Below are positions 12,551-23,940 of a DNA stretch of 64,000 nt, one piece after another (the first letter of the stretch is position 1; every line of letters starts with the position of its first letter). The DNA is from Nymphalis io (Eukaryota; Arthropoda; Insecta; Lepidoptera; Nymphalidae): NCBI RefSeq assembly GCF_905147045.1, contig NC_065911.1:4526001-4590000 (forward strand), given 5' to 3'. Below the pieces are notes generated by a model. The model ran no database searches and was not told the DNA's origin. It saw only the letters and a list, made by a program, of their open reading frames with translations. Position numbers and translations under genes: made by a program.

Positions 12551-14449
12551 GTTTATTCCGCCACCGTGAGACTGGTTCATGAGAGATTCATAGCAAATTT
12601 GTTTCGATATCAACTGCTAAGCTTCTATACAATTGTTGTAACTATGGAAACATCCCAAACAGCGTTCAAACTTATGTTGAAAAATTGAAAAAAAATTGAA
12701 AGGGATTATAATTTGTGCAAAAAATATAATTAAGCATAAAAGTGAGTGCATATCTGTTGCCTTGGGCTATTTCTCTAATAAAAGAAAAAAAAAACCTCTT
12801 TTAAAAAAATCGCTCAATTTGTTTCCCCGGTTAACATTTATCTATCAATAAGAAATAAGTGTAATGATTCTAGAGTGAATTAGTATTTGAATATTGAATT
12901 GAACTGAACGGTCTTTGTTCTTACTTGGCAAACTTACTTTTCACAATAAATCTGATGCCATTGGCCTTTTTTAGACCTATATATGTATATAATAATATTA
13001 TATATTATTTATATTACTTTTATATTAATATAATGTAATACAAGCTGGTCTTATACCATTATTACCAGCCCAGTAATCCAGAATCCCACTTAGATCAACA
13101 ACACCCTTTAAGGAAGACAACTGGCACACGACAATTAAGAACAAATGAAATAAAAGTCCACTAAAGGCAATTAAAAATTAAATCTTGCAACATCAAATAC
13201 TAAAATCAATCAAAATAATAGGAAGATTGAGTATCTTCTGCACGGACAACACGTTTGTAATTTGTAATTAAATTAAGGTTATTAAAAATATTACTGTTAT
13301 TATTGTTTAAAGTTGCAAAAACATTCGTTATGTATAATTGATTGTAAGTAAATAATTTTAAGTCAACGATAATGATAAAAAAATTAGCTTCAATTTGAAA
13401 ACCAGTAAAAACCGGGGAACTTTCTTGCGACGCATAACTTATTTACTGAGCAACATTAATAGGCCGCTATTTAATAAGGACATTATTTATTATGTACTCA
13501 ATCAAATAATTACAATTAAAGATAAAATCATAAATATCAACGACTCATAATTTCAATTATAAGTAAAATTTCAGCTATTTACGAGTATCATATATGGAAC
13601 AATAGTTTCCGCCCGCGTCTTCACCTGTTGTGGGGGGCGTTGTTGGTCTTGGGCTTAAGATATGCCTATATCCTTTCTTGGGGTCCAAGCCTGCTTCATT
13701 CCAAATAACATAAACCTCGGTTTATTGGTTTAGCCGCGAAAGCGTAATAGAGTTAGTTTCGCATTTATAATAATAGTATAGATATGTTTTGGCTGTTTTA
13801 TTTTACACCAGTAAAAGACGCGGCTTTGCAAGCGTGGTATGCTCAGACATCATAAAGTAGAAATTGGCAATTTCAATTATACATATAAAACATTTATAAA
13901 TAAATTAAAAGATAAATGTTATGATTTTGTTTTAACTTAAAATGTAAAAGTTGTCTGAAATCACAGACAGACCCTTCCATTTTATTTATTTGTATAGATG
14001 CACAGATTAGTTCTAAAATGTTTTATAAGTAAACAATGATTCCGCGGGTTTCGACTATTGAAACGCTCGAGGCATGTAATGACGTATGAATTGGCATAAA
14101 TTCCTGGTTTTATTATATCAATAAAATGTATATAAACAAAATAAAAATAGTCATTATTATCGTGTGCATTTCTAAAAATAATCATCCACTTTTAGACTCC
14201 TTATCTTATGAACGGATATGTAGAATCATTTTAATTATATACATATATATTCTTATTGTGTTAACATATAGTATATACACCGGTGGTATACTAGCAAGCC
14301 ACCTATGTTTTATCCCTTCATAGTTTGCTAATTTACGCTATGTCCATAGATGATTAATTTGTACGTTTATTAAATCTTTGAATATCTCAAAAACTCTTGG
14401 TTGAAATTTCTTTATGGAGATGGAATTTAATCCATACTAATACTGTAAA

Positions 14450-14615
14450 TGTGAAAGTCTATATGTCTCTTACGCTTTCACGGCTAAACCACTGAACCAA
14501 TTTTTATGAAATTTGGTACGCAAGCTTCAACTCCAAGGAAGGTTGTAGAATACTTTTTTATAACTAACATCTGACCCCGCTACCCCCAAAACACGGGCGA
14601 TAACTAGTATTTATA
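14450..14615 (+). repeat. Dispersed repeat with TACGCTTTCACGGCTAAACC core
   Basis: TACGCTTTCACGGCTAAACC, ACTGAACCAATTTTTATGAA, ATTTGGTACGC and the ending ACGGGCGATAACTAGTATTT form a pattern widespread in lepidopteran DNA. A related copy (TTTTCACGGCTAAACTAG ... GGGCGAAGCC) is at 17330-17460. Family not named. Confidence 0.55.
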
Positions 14616-14753
14616 TAAAACGCTTTATGTGACTTATTACAAATTTAACCACAGTTATTTATTCTCATTTTTGAATACGAATATAATATAATTTTAATAT
14701 GAAAATAAGTTAATTGTAGTGAAATTGATTTATCAATAACATTTTGGTAACAG

Positions 14754-14856
14754 CCTTACAATGCCAATGTCTAAGGGCGTTTGGTGACCACTTACCATCA
14801 GGTGGCCCATATGCTCGTCCACCTTCCTATTCTATAAAAAAATAAAATAAAAAAAA
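14754..14856 (+). repeat. Family A SINE-like element, 3' quarter
   Basis: CCTTACAATGCCAATGTCTA, TGGTGACCACTTACCATCAG and CCTATTCTATAAAAAAATAA. Confidence 0.88.
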
Positions 14857-17329
14857 AGCCTGGTGTTAGAAAGTTAGTAGAGATATGGAAGAACGTAAAC
14901 GCTTAGTGTCTGTACCTGATCTCTTTCAGTCTGAAAAGACTAAGGGAAAAGAAAGCGCATCCAGATGCGCTTAACTTTATAATATAAATATGTTTTATTC
15001 ACTCATCTAGATAATTAACCGGTGAAAGAAAACCTGGCCCGATTTCCGCCTGAAGAATCGGAGCTGCGTTTCAACGGGAAATGTTGCTTTCATGCCAACA
15101 TTCCACGCGTTCATGATTTGTGTCGCAATTATTTTGAAATTGTGATTTGTTTCTTGAACATCTAGGATTGCAGAATATTTAATTATTTTATTTATTGTCG
15201 AAAGGAATCTGTGCAAATCCACATTCCAAAGTGACACTTGTTTTTTTTGTATAAACAAAACAAACTGACAAATACCATATATTTCGCTTGTTGAATTCCT
15301 TATACTTTAAATAATTTGTCACGTTCAAGTACTTAATACCAAAGTAAATATAAAAAAATATATATTTCTGGGAATTTAACCCATTAAACTTTGGATCTGC
15401 GGCCTTACATCTAGCCACTAGACCAATGAGGAATTTATATGTATATATGTATATATTGTACTGAGTTTGTGCATTCTCTTTTTTCATCTACCCACAACTT
15501 TGTTAAATTGTGATTTTAACAAATTAGATTAATTAATTACGAGTAACTCACCTCCATACATAAATAAATAGATAAATATGATTAACCTGTATTTCTTATA
15601 TTACGTGAATTGTATTCTTCTTGAGAAATAAATGTCTTTGAACGTATTAATTGAATTAAGCTTAAGATCTTATGATACAGGAATGTGTGTGATTCCGTCT
15701 TGACGTATTTAAAACATCCGATTGTGCGAAAAATGTAGTTTATTTCGAGAAACAAGTGAACAATTTATAACGATATATATTCGGGCAAGGACGTTTCTCT
15801 GAACGAAATCTCGTATCACTACCGCATGGCGGTGAATTATATGATTGTATTTTTAATTAACTAGATCACATTTAACGCTACAATGTGCGTACAATCTGAT
15901 AAAAATTACGAAATTACTTTCGTGTCTATATTATGAGTATCGATTCGATTTTGAACATCCATAAATATACCGTGAGAGGTGTAAAACATTTCTTACAACT
16001 TTTTAAGATGTTGTTATCAATGAACAAAAAAAAGAGCAATTAAGTAAAACAAAATCACGCGCGCTTAGCCCGTGGATATTAAATAAATAAATAAAAACAA
16101 TCCTACAACGCTTACATGGGATTTTGAGACGTTATATCCCTGGTGCTTTTTATTATACTAGCTTACTTGCCATCAAGATTATAGAACCATTATAGAGTGC
16201 TCAAGCTCAAGTGTCCTGCTCACTTCATATTCCCTCACTCTTACTGTCCAATGCAATACGACAAGAATAATGAGAGACTTGGGTTAGAAAAAACGCTGCA
16301 TAAAACCGGAAAATAGCCTTATTAAGTATTGATTTGGCCATAGAATAATCTAAGAGTGCTTATCCAAATGGGCTTACAACAACCTCCAAGTAGTATTGAA
16401 ATGAGAGTGGAACACCCTAGTCTAAACTAGACATGAATAGACCCACAGAAATATAATTTTTGTTGTAGATAATTCGTATCGTGCGGTAAAAATGAAAACA
16501 TCTAATAATATGTATGATTGTAATTGAATCTTAAAATTTATACTTCCGGAGTTTCAAATAAAACTTTGCAATTTAAACATTACAAAAAAGTATAAACCAA
16601 ATGAGGATTATTATCGCTAATAAATTATACAACAAACATTTTAGTTAATTATTATAAATTAACATAACAAATAAATAAAATAATTTGCTCTATTTGTTGA
16701 ATACTCAAGGAAGATATTATATCCAAAATAACTTTAAGAGCATAACACATCTCTTCATTCACCAAACAAGGTCTTTGCTAAACAATGGCCTGTTCCTTCA
16801 TTCAAAAAAAATTATATATTCACTGCAAAATTTAACTTGATTAATAAAATGCTTGTGTGTAGTCTAGGTGAATTTATCCTGACCGAAATTCGGCCTCCGC
16901 ACCCACTGAAAAGATATTATCAAGCAGAAATGTGTGCGTAAATAAAGGTACACTCTATAATCCCACACTTTCATAATCCATTTGGATGGCGCTCTGATAT
17001 CCTCATCCCCGATCTTATAGTATAATTCTCAATCTCATTACTCAAGGCTTCTTCTATATTTTCTTCATTATCGCATTATTAATCTTTAAAAGGTAATTCT
17101 TTTATTACTGTTTCTAAGCAGTATTTTTTTTATCAGGGAGAAACTTATAAAACGTTATCAGTACTTAAAGGCACAATATCATAATGTTTAAGCCAGACGC
17201 GCGTCATGATGTCACCGTATTACTCACAGTAACGATAATTTTGCCCAATCCACGCATCTGCACGTAGGTCATGTACGTCCGTAAATATTACTAAACAATA
17301 CAAATGAAATATATATACATACATTGAAA

Positions 17330-17465
17330 TATGTTTTCACGGCTAAACTAGATTGATTTTGATGTCATTTGATACGCAGCAAGATTGAACGTCCAAGGAC
17401 GTAAGCTACTTTTACCTTGCACCTGACTACCCTGTGACCTGTGGGCGAAGCCATGGCCAGAAATC
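17330..17465 (+). repeat. Second copy of the CACGGCTAAAC repeat, diverged
   Basis: TTTTCACGGCTAAACTAGAT, GATGTCATTTGATACGC and GTGGGCGAAGCCATGGCC share order with 14450-14615. Confidence 0.5.
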
Positions 17466-19490
17466 AGCATAAACATATATAAGTTATATTAAGAAGAAGC
17501 TAAAGCTATTATATAGAACCAATTCATAACAAAACTTTAAGATATATAATCTCAAAGAGTACTCTGTGATATAAATGTATTTTCTAGTAGTTACGGTTCC
17601 TATTTACATAGTGTTTACTTTTATTGGTCAAACAGAAGATTCAGAATGTTGTAGTGTCGTTACTCTGTTCGTCAATTTTAAGGCTTTGTGTAGTTTTATC
17701 TGTCTGGATACTCACTTGGTGTCGCATTGGTGGCTTACTTCTTAAAATGCTGATCTGAGTGATGGAGCTTATAGTTGACACAACTGACACTCTACTGATA
17801 CTGCAGTAAAAAATTAACATATTAAAGACATAAAAAAGTGGTATATAATAAACATTTTAGGTTTTTGGTTGGCACACTGATAGCTTAATAAATTCTTAAT
17901 AAATCTTAGTGTCTATCACTAATAGCGAAAATGAGACTAGCCATCAGGTCAGGTAGCTTAATTGCTCATCTGCCTTCTCAAAATTATAAACAATATCCTG
18001 GAAGGAGACCATGATTCCGTTGTTCTTGTTGTTTTTATTACCAAATTACATCAAATTCTTGCAAAATTTCAACAAAATATTTCTTAAATCTGTAACAACA
18101 ACATATTTATTTTATTTAATGTTTAATCAGATATGAAAAATAGGGATTTTATTTATTTTAGGATAATTGCTATGAAAAAAAAAATCTAAATTCTCGCAAA
18201 TGAAAGAGATATGTTTGTTTAACAATAAAAAATTTGAGAACGGGCGAAAAACGATTTGTGAATGAATGTATTTTTGAAAATGTGTCATGAAGGCAAATTA
18301 AATTTAGTAACAGAATATAACCATGCAATAAATTGTATACATTGCTTTCTCAGATTAAGCCATCAACAAATTAGATGAATATGCTTAAAACAAATGAATG
18401 ATGGATAAATAGATGGAAAATTTTCAAAATTCATCTTAAATAAAATTTAGATCATCTTCCATTTTAAAGTAAAACAGATAACACTTGTTTCAAATAGCCC
18501 CAAGAGTGATTGCAGAAACAAACATATTCAAACTTAATCCTAAACAGTCGACGATGGATTTGTAAACATTATGTCAAAACAAGATAAATATCTGTTATCT
18601 GTATGCGTGATCACTTTTAAATAGTTTGCGAAAAATTACGCCATTACTTCGAGGTGGGTGGCTTTGGCCTTCTGCATTGGATGAACGAACTCGTTATTTT
18701 TAAACATCTTTTAACACCTGCCTAGTTCGCGAACTTTTGGATTGGAACTTGATCAGATATATCGTATTAGATGAGAATCCAGGAAACTAGCGTTCCAAAG
18801 ATCTTTCGTAACAACTAAATATTGTTAATAGTTTGTACAAAGCTATTTCTCACTTGCTTAACCGCTGATCGAAATATCTATATCGTTTTGATATTTGCAA
18901 AATTATTGCATATTTTTTATCTCGCTTCTATTTATGGGATATTTATAGTTATTTTTTTTTGTTTCAGGTCGATCAAGCTCCGAGATAGCCATGGATGTGA
19001 CCAGCATGACGTTTTCTCATAAAACAATATATTTTATATAAATATATTTTTATCAATAAATCATAATACATTACTTATATTACATTAAAAATGTATAAGA
19101 CCTTATCGGAGGTGGTTTAATTGTTTTATAGCATTTGCAAAATGTATGAAAGGTGATGAAAAACAGACATGGTTATAGTATTTTGAGTGGCGGCTCTAAT
19201 TACTATAACTCCACGAATTTCTGCTAGAGTCTGGATGGTGTTTGCAATGTTATTAAATAAGGAAACTACTTCTGTTTATACTATTGAGGTCAAACTACTC
19301 ATTAGCTTAAGAAAAGTTTTAAAGAATTCGTTTAAAAACGTACACGTTAAAATCTTGTATATTAACAAAATCAATGGGCAATATCGAATTTGACTATAAT
19401 TTACCAAATATCATGTTATGTATAGTTATATTAATATATGACAAGTCTTTAACTATTCATACTCCTTAATTCGACGTCTTAAAATTCCAG

Positions 19491-19906
19491 ATACTAGGCG
19501 TCACAATCACTTCAAGGGTCTCAAAGTGATCAACTTCCGGTTCACCAACAAAGTACTTCAGAATGAAGTCGATGAAGCAATCTTGAACCTTCACGTTCAG
19601 GAATTGGAGCCTAGACATAACGTTACCATAACTGATGATCATTTTACTATTAATCTTCAAGTAAATAGAGTAACACGTAATAGTCAAGGGAATAAAGCAT
19701 CTGTACTGTACACGGAGAGTTCGATCAAGTTGACGAGAAAGGATTTGAAGGTTGGGAAGTGGATGAAGGTTAACGTGACGAATATGGTCGCGGAATTCTT
19801 CAGGTTGCCGAGAGAGAATCTAGCGATAGTAGTGAGAGTACAAGACTCGAAGAATAGGATAAGCTTGGTTGTGCCGCATCCGAGTTCAGAATCAAATAAT
19901 GCATTG
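19491..19906 (+). CDS. myo: Myoglianin exon: C-terminal propeptide
   Basis: Acceptor TTCCAG|AT at 19490/19491 and donor TTG|GTGAGT at 19906/19907. The first 2 nt finish a codon, followed by 138 codons. The protein runs from TRRHNHFKGLKVINFRF to SSESNNAL and aligns by eye with the myostatin propeptide stretch that follows the CCFFKF motif (FRFTNKV, LNLHVQELE, VGKWMKVNVTNMVAEFF, LAIVVRVQD). Two NVT sequons are present. The open frame runs 84 nt past the donor, but that part is intron-like and includes a degraded SINE tail. A GTG at 19526 is not the start, because coding continues upstream to the acceptor. Confidence 0.92.
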
Positions 19907-22900
19907 GTGAGTGGAATTTGTTTTATCCAAGTAATCCATGTTGGGATTTTTTGTAAGCCCCTTTGGATAGGTTCAATGACGGCGGAGTAAGGTTGAAATA
20001 TCTTACAGGGCCAATGTCTGTGCGTGTGGTGGTACTTACTAACTATTCTATTTAAACTCGCACAATTTCAAATAAATCCTTATGATATATCGAAAGTGTG
20101 CCTATGTGTATCGATATCAAACTGTTCCAATGCGGATTGCATTGGAACAGTTTGATGACTTAAGTTCCAAGTGTTCATCAAAGGGAGGAAGCCTTAACAC
20201 AGCAGTAATACATACTACTATATATGTAACTATACTTTTATGCAAAAAAATGAAATTGTTCAAGGGTATGACTTGTTTAAATTAAAATAAATTGATATAT
20301 GATGAGGTTTTAATGATGAATCATTTCACTGTTCTCAATATATTTCAATTTTAACATACGAGATAATGATGATAAAAAACTCATAAATTCATTTTTGGAG
20401 CTTGAATTTTTAATATCTGCCTCTTTATATCGAATTGACCCATTAACAGGTCAATATCTGGGTCAATAGACGTGATCAGAAGACGATTGTATTTTTGTGC
20501 CGTCAAGGAGAACTAGAAGACTAATTAAGACTAATTAAATATATATAAGAAGTACGCTCGCGAATAAGTACGTTAGTTTATGTTAATTTTCTTTAATTTT
20601 ATGCAGTGCGTTTGATTTCTTGCCTGACTAACGCGTCAATTGACGTTATCTGTAGACGATAGAAATTGCGTTTGAAAAAAAAAATGCTTTTATATATTAA
20701 GAAATTTTTAATTATTAATCGTTAACGTCTACTTTTAAGTATATAAGTTTGAATACGTTACAGATATATACATAAATATAATATTCAAAATATGTGTGTT
20801 GAGCTACCTTTTTCATCCTAATATTAAAAACATAAGAGTTTTCATTAGGTTACCTATGTTGGCATCTTAAAAAAACTCAAAGCTCTAAAATAATATTTAA
20901 AAAATTAAAATTAAATTTTCAATTGATATAATGTAATATATTTTTTAGTATGTATACATGTAATTAATTAAAAAAATCAAATGAATATAACCATTGTTTA
21001 TAAGTAGTTATTAATCAAAAGATAACAGTATACTGTTATCTATAATTAAAATCATTAAAGCTAAGTGAATCGAGTTATTTTTTAAACACGGTCATATTCG
21101 CATTCGAGATGCTTACCTCAAAATTTATTGTGAGATAAAATCGCCACTTTTAACATAATTAATCTGTTACCGAAAGATATCGTTTAAGACTTTGTTATTA
21201 TTTTTAATCACATGTTATTATATAATTAAATATTTATCAAGAATATAAGAAAATGCAAGAACATATTAATTTTGTTGCTAATAAGCCATGTGTTTCTTAT
21301 ATTTGCAACACTGTAATTTTTTTTCATTTTCGTAAAGTAGTTATCGGTTTGTCTTGAAAGGGTGTGATATGAATGTTCTCAGATATTCTGCCGCTAAACA
21401 GCAATATTTAGTATTGTTGTGTTCCGGTTTTGAAGGGTGAGTGAACCAGTGTAACTAACAAGGTACAAGGGACATCATATCTTCGTTCCCAAGGTTGGTG
21501 ACGCATTAGCGATGTAAGGAATGGTTAATATTTTTAGCATCGCCAATGTCTATGGACGGTGGTGTGTTCACACCAGGTGATCCATTTGCCTATTCTATAT
21601 GTAGACAGACTCTACCTATAAAATAAAAAATTGAAAGTTTATACTCGTAAAACAAATTATACTTTTTCGCTAAGCTCAATCATGATTGTCAATAAGATAA
21701 TCCTGACTGGATATTCCAGTCAGACAGATATACGTCTTTTTTATTACTTTTTAAAGCAGAAGTAGAAATATCTACGGAAAGAAAATTATTACGGGATTCT
21801 GTTGTACAAGCGTATCACTGTCACACTTAAGAATAACTCATCCTGTGTAGTCGGATAACAGAGGTAGTGAAGTATGTTTGGTCCTTGTATATAATAAAGT
21901 ACGTTCGTCACAATTTTAAGAAAAATCTTTTATGTTACACTGTCAATACATATTGAGAAGCTACTGTGTACATTTCTATTACCTTAATTTTGCTTAAGCA
22001 TTATATTGCTCGAACAGCACTCTTCTGCATGATAAAAATTGTGTAGATATTGGCTGTATTACCCCCGATTCAATACTGTACATTATACTAAGGAAATAAC
22101 TATATTTTATCTAGTGAGTATACAAGGTAAGCCGTATTCACATCCGCGAAGTCACCACTAAGCAGACTTTTTAGCCTCAAAGTGCAAACGAGGCAAAAAG
22201 CTTTTTAACTGCCTCGTTGGTCTAGTGGCTACTAGATATAAGGCCCGTAGGTGCTGGGTTAAATTCCCAGGTCGGGCCAATAAAAAGTTATTGGGTTTTT
22301 CTGTCAGAAAATTATTAGTAGCAGCCCGGGGTCTGGAAGTTGGAAGTGTGTACACTCTCGTGCCTCGGAATGCACGTAAAGCCGTTGTTACTGCGCCTGA
22401 ACTCGCTTCTTCTTCCGGTCGTGTTGGATTGCCGCCATCGGATTATGAGAGCTAGAGAATAGAGAGTGCACCTGTATTTGCGCACACATTTGTGTACTAC
22501 AATATGTGCGGCGCAGTTGGCTTATCTCTCTTGAGATTGGCCGCCGTGGCCGAAATCGGCCTGGCGGACCTTATCCTCAAACGCTGTATAACTGAATCAA
22601 CTTGACTTATATGAAATGATTGACCATTTTAGCTAATTATCTAGAGTTTTGCCAGAGAACTATGTTGTATCAGTACTAATTAAAGGCTCAGCTCTTCAAA
22701 TGTACATACATTTCTACACATTTTACATTTAAGTACTGAATTTGTTACATTTTGTTTTTGAATTACTTAAAATATATATTTTATTATTAATAATGGAAAT
22801 AAATTAAATTGAAATTTAATGAACATTGTTTTAATTCTCATGTTTATGTTATTCATTTAATTTTCGAGCCACCCCTTGTTAATTCCAAAATGTTTATTTT

Positions 22901-23940
22901 GTAGCAACTGGTAACGTGCTTCTTCATGGGATTAAGAACTTATTGCCTTTGTAACTGTAATTAAACTAGCATGCTCACCTTTTAAACTGGAACACAGCAA
23001 TACAAGTATTCATTCAAAATAACTTGTAAGGAACAATGAAGGCTATGAAAGAACAAAAGAAAGTTTTGAGGAATATTTTAAATTGCGTTTAAAATAAATA
23101 AGGAAGTTGTAACAACAAACGTATGACGTAAATGTGGTTTGATTATTCAAAGACTATAATTTTTAAACGCAAAAAAAAATTGCGATAACCTATTTAAGTT
23201 AAAATTATTGGTAATTGCACTTAATTTTACGATAAATACTTTTAATTCTCGTTATTTAAAAGTTTTAATGAGTATTAATTGGTTTAAAATTATTATTTTT
23301 TAAAAATATATTAAGTTTTTATATTATGACAGCAAAAATAACTTTTTAGGAATGTATAATAAGATATTTTTGTATAGGCTATTGTATTTTTTTATATATA
23401 TTATATTATTTTTTGATGTATTCTAAAAAAAGTTTACAGAATCTTTAAATAAACACCTTCGAGATTACATTTTAGAAAAATATAATATTAAAATAGAATC
23501 TCTGTATATATTAACAGTTTTTATGTTCTTAATTAGACAACACATTTTTGTTGCAGATGCCATATATAGAAGTAAGCCTAAGAGACAATTCGCATAAGAG
23601 AACCCGGAGAATGATAGGGATGGACTGCACGGAAAACTCCAAAGAAGCTAGATGCTGTAGATACCCACTCTCTGTCAACTTCGAAGAGTTTGGCTGGGAC
23701 TGGATCATCGCCCCCAAGCAGTACGACGCCAACTACTGCAGCGGCGAATGCCCGTACAGTTTCCTGCAGAAATATCCCCACACTCATTTAGTTCATTTGG
23801 CCGCACCCCAAGGCAGTGGTGGCCCGTGCTGCGCCCCGAGAAGAATGAGCAGTATATCTATGCTGTACTTCGACCACGATTTGAACATCATCTACGGAAC
23901 TATTCCTGGCATGGTCGTCGAGAGCTGCGGCTGCTCATAG
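19491..23940 (+). CDS. myo: Myoglianin-like TGF-beta ligand (GDF8/GDF11 class), two 3' coding exons, 5' part missing
   Basis: Two exons, 19491-19906 and 23557-23940, join in phase 0 across a 3.65-kb GT-AG intron and encode the C-terminal propeptide plus the whole mature ligand. The mature part has the nine cysteines of the TGF-beta/activin/GDF8 type (DC, RCC, YCSGEC, GPCC, CGCS) and the segments FGWDWIIAPK, YCSGECPYSFLQKYPHTH and the ending SCGCS, which are hallmarks of myostatin/GDF11/myoglianin. The family is a secreted dimer cut by furin; in insects myoglianin signals through Baboon/dSmad2 in neuron remodelling, muscle growth and timing of metamorphosis (known for the family, not shown here). 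The exon at 19491 begins inside a codon, so at least one upstream exon with the signal peptide exists; I could not identify it in 1-19490. Very sure of the class; orthology to myoglianin rests on my reading of the domain. Confidence 0.95.
19996..20050 (+). repeat. Degraded family A tail in the myoglianin intron
   Basis: TATCTTACAGGGCCAATGTC, TGGTGGTACTTACTAACTAT, TCTATTT: an old copy of the family A 3' end just past the donor of the propeptide exon. Confidence 0.5.
20116..20156. repeat. Perfect hairpin, 18-bp stem and 5-nt loop
   Basis: The left arm ATCAAACTGTTCCAATGC (20116-20133) and right arm GCATTGGAACAGTTTGAT (20139-20156) are exact reverse complements around GGATT. It lies in the myoglianin intron, outside any recognised repeat. 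Confidence 0.9.
21380..21600 (+). repeat. Family A SINE-like element in the myoglianin intron
   Basis: AGATATTCTGCCGCTAAACA, GTTGTGTTCCGGTTTTGAAG, CCAAGGTTGGTGACGCATTA and CCTATTCTATA. Diverged; 5' head missing. Confidence 0.8.
22211..22571 (+). repeat. Family C tRNA-derived SINE in the myoglianin intron
   Basis: Head GCCTCGTTGGTCTAGTGGCT (A box) and GCTGGGTTAAATTCCCAGGT (B box), body TAGCAGCCCGGGGTCTGGAA and GTGCGGCGCAGTTGGC, ending GGCCGAAATCGGCCTGG. ORFs on both strands here are SINE artefacts. Confidence 0.9.
23557..23940 (+). CDS. myo: Myoglianin last exon: furin site and mature TGF-beta domain
   Basis: The acceptor is TTGTTGCAG|ATG at 23556/23557, and 127 codons are followed by TAG at 23938. 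Residues 15-18 are RTRR, a furin/PC cleavage site, so the mature ligand starts about residue 19 (23611) and is 109 residues long, the usual length. Cysteines: one in MDC, two in RCC, two in CSGEC, two in GPCC and two in CGC. The seventh-cysteine pair (CC) and SISMLYFDHDLNIIYG are typical of the GDF8/11 branch. The domain is intact, with no frameshift or missing cysteine. The ATG at the exon edge lies within the propeptide and is not a start. Confidence 0.96.
   Translation: MPYIEVSLRDNSHKRTRRMIGMDCTENSKEARCCRYPLSVNFEEFGWDWIIAPKQYDANYCSGECPYSFLQKYPHTHLVHLAAPQGSGGPCCAPRRMSSISMLYFDHDLNIIYGTIPGMVVESCGCS

Larger units (their letters stand above)
12551..19490. other. Non-coding, presumably 5' flank or intron of myoglianin
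   Basis: No exon could be assigned to the myoglianin N-terminus. Contains the repeats listed, an unassigned dispersed-repeat piece near 13610-13750 (GGTTTAGCCGCGAAAGCGTA) and a diverged SINE tail near 17935-17990. Confidence 0.4.

Noticed and set aside
15007..15487. Open frames on the minus strand (83 and 99 codons) and a plus reading with KENLARFPPEESELRF
   Set aside because: AT-rich composition, no domain, no splice context, in-frame stops close by. Chance frames.
18968..19022. Possible small upstream exon of myoglianin after TTTTTTTTGTTTCAG
   Set aside because: The acceptor looks good, but no reading frame leads to a convincing donor in the needed phase, and the peptides show no propeptide similarity.
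22211..22290. tRNA gene candidate (A and B boxes)
   Set aside because: Continues into a dispersed body repeated at several sites; a tRNA-derived SINE head. The same applies to 42120-42189, 54470-54527, 55268-55330 and 56120-56202.
23578..23787. Antisense frame across the myoglianin mature domain
   Set aside because: Shadow of the strongly supported plus-strand exon.
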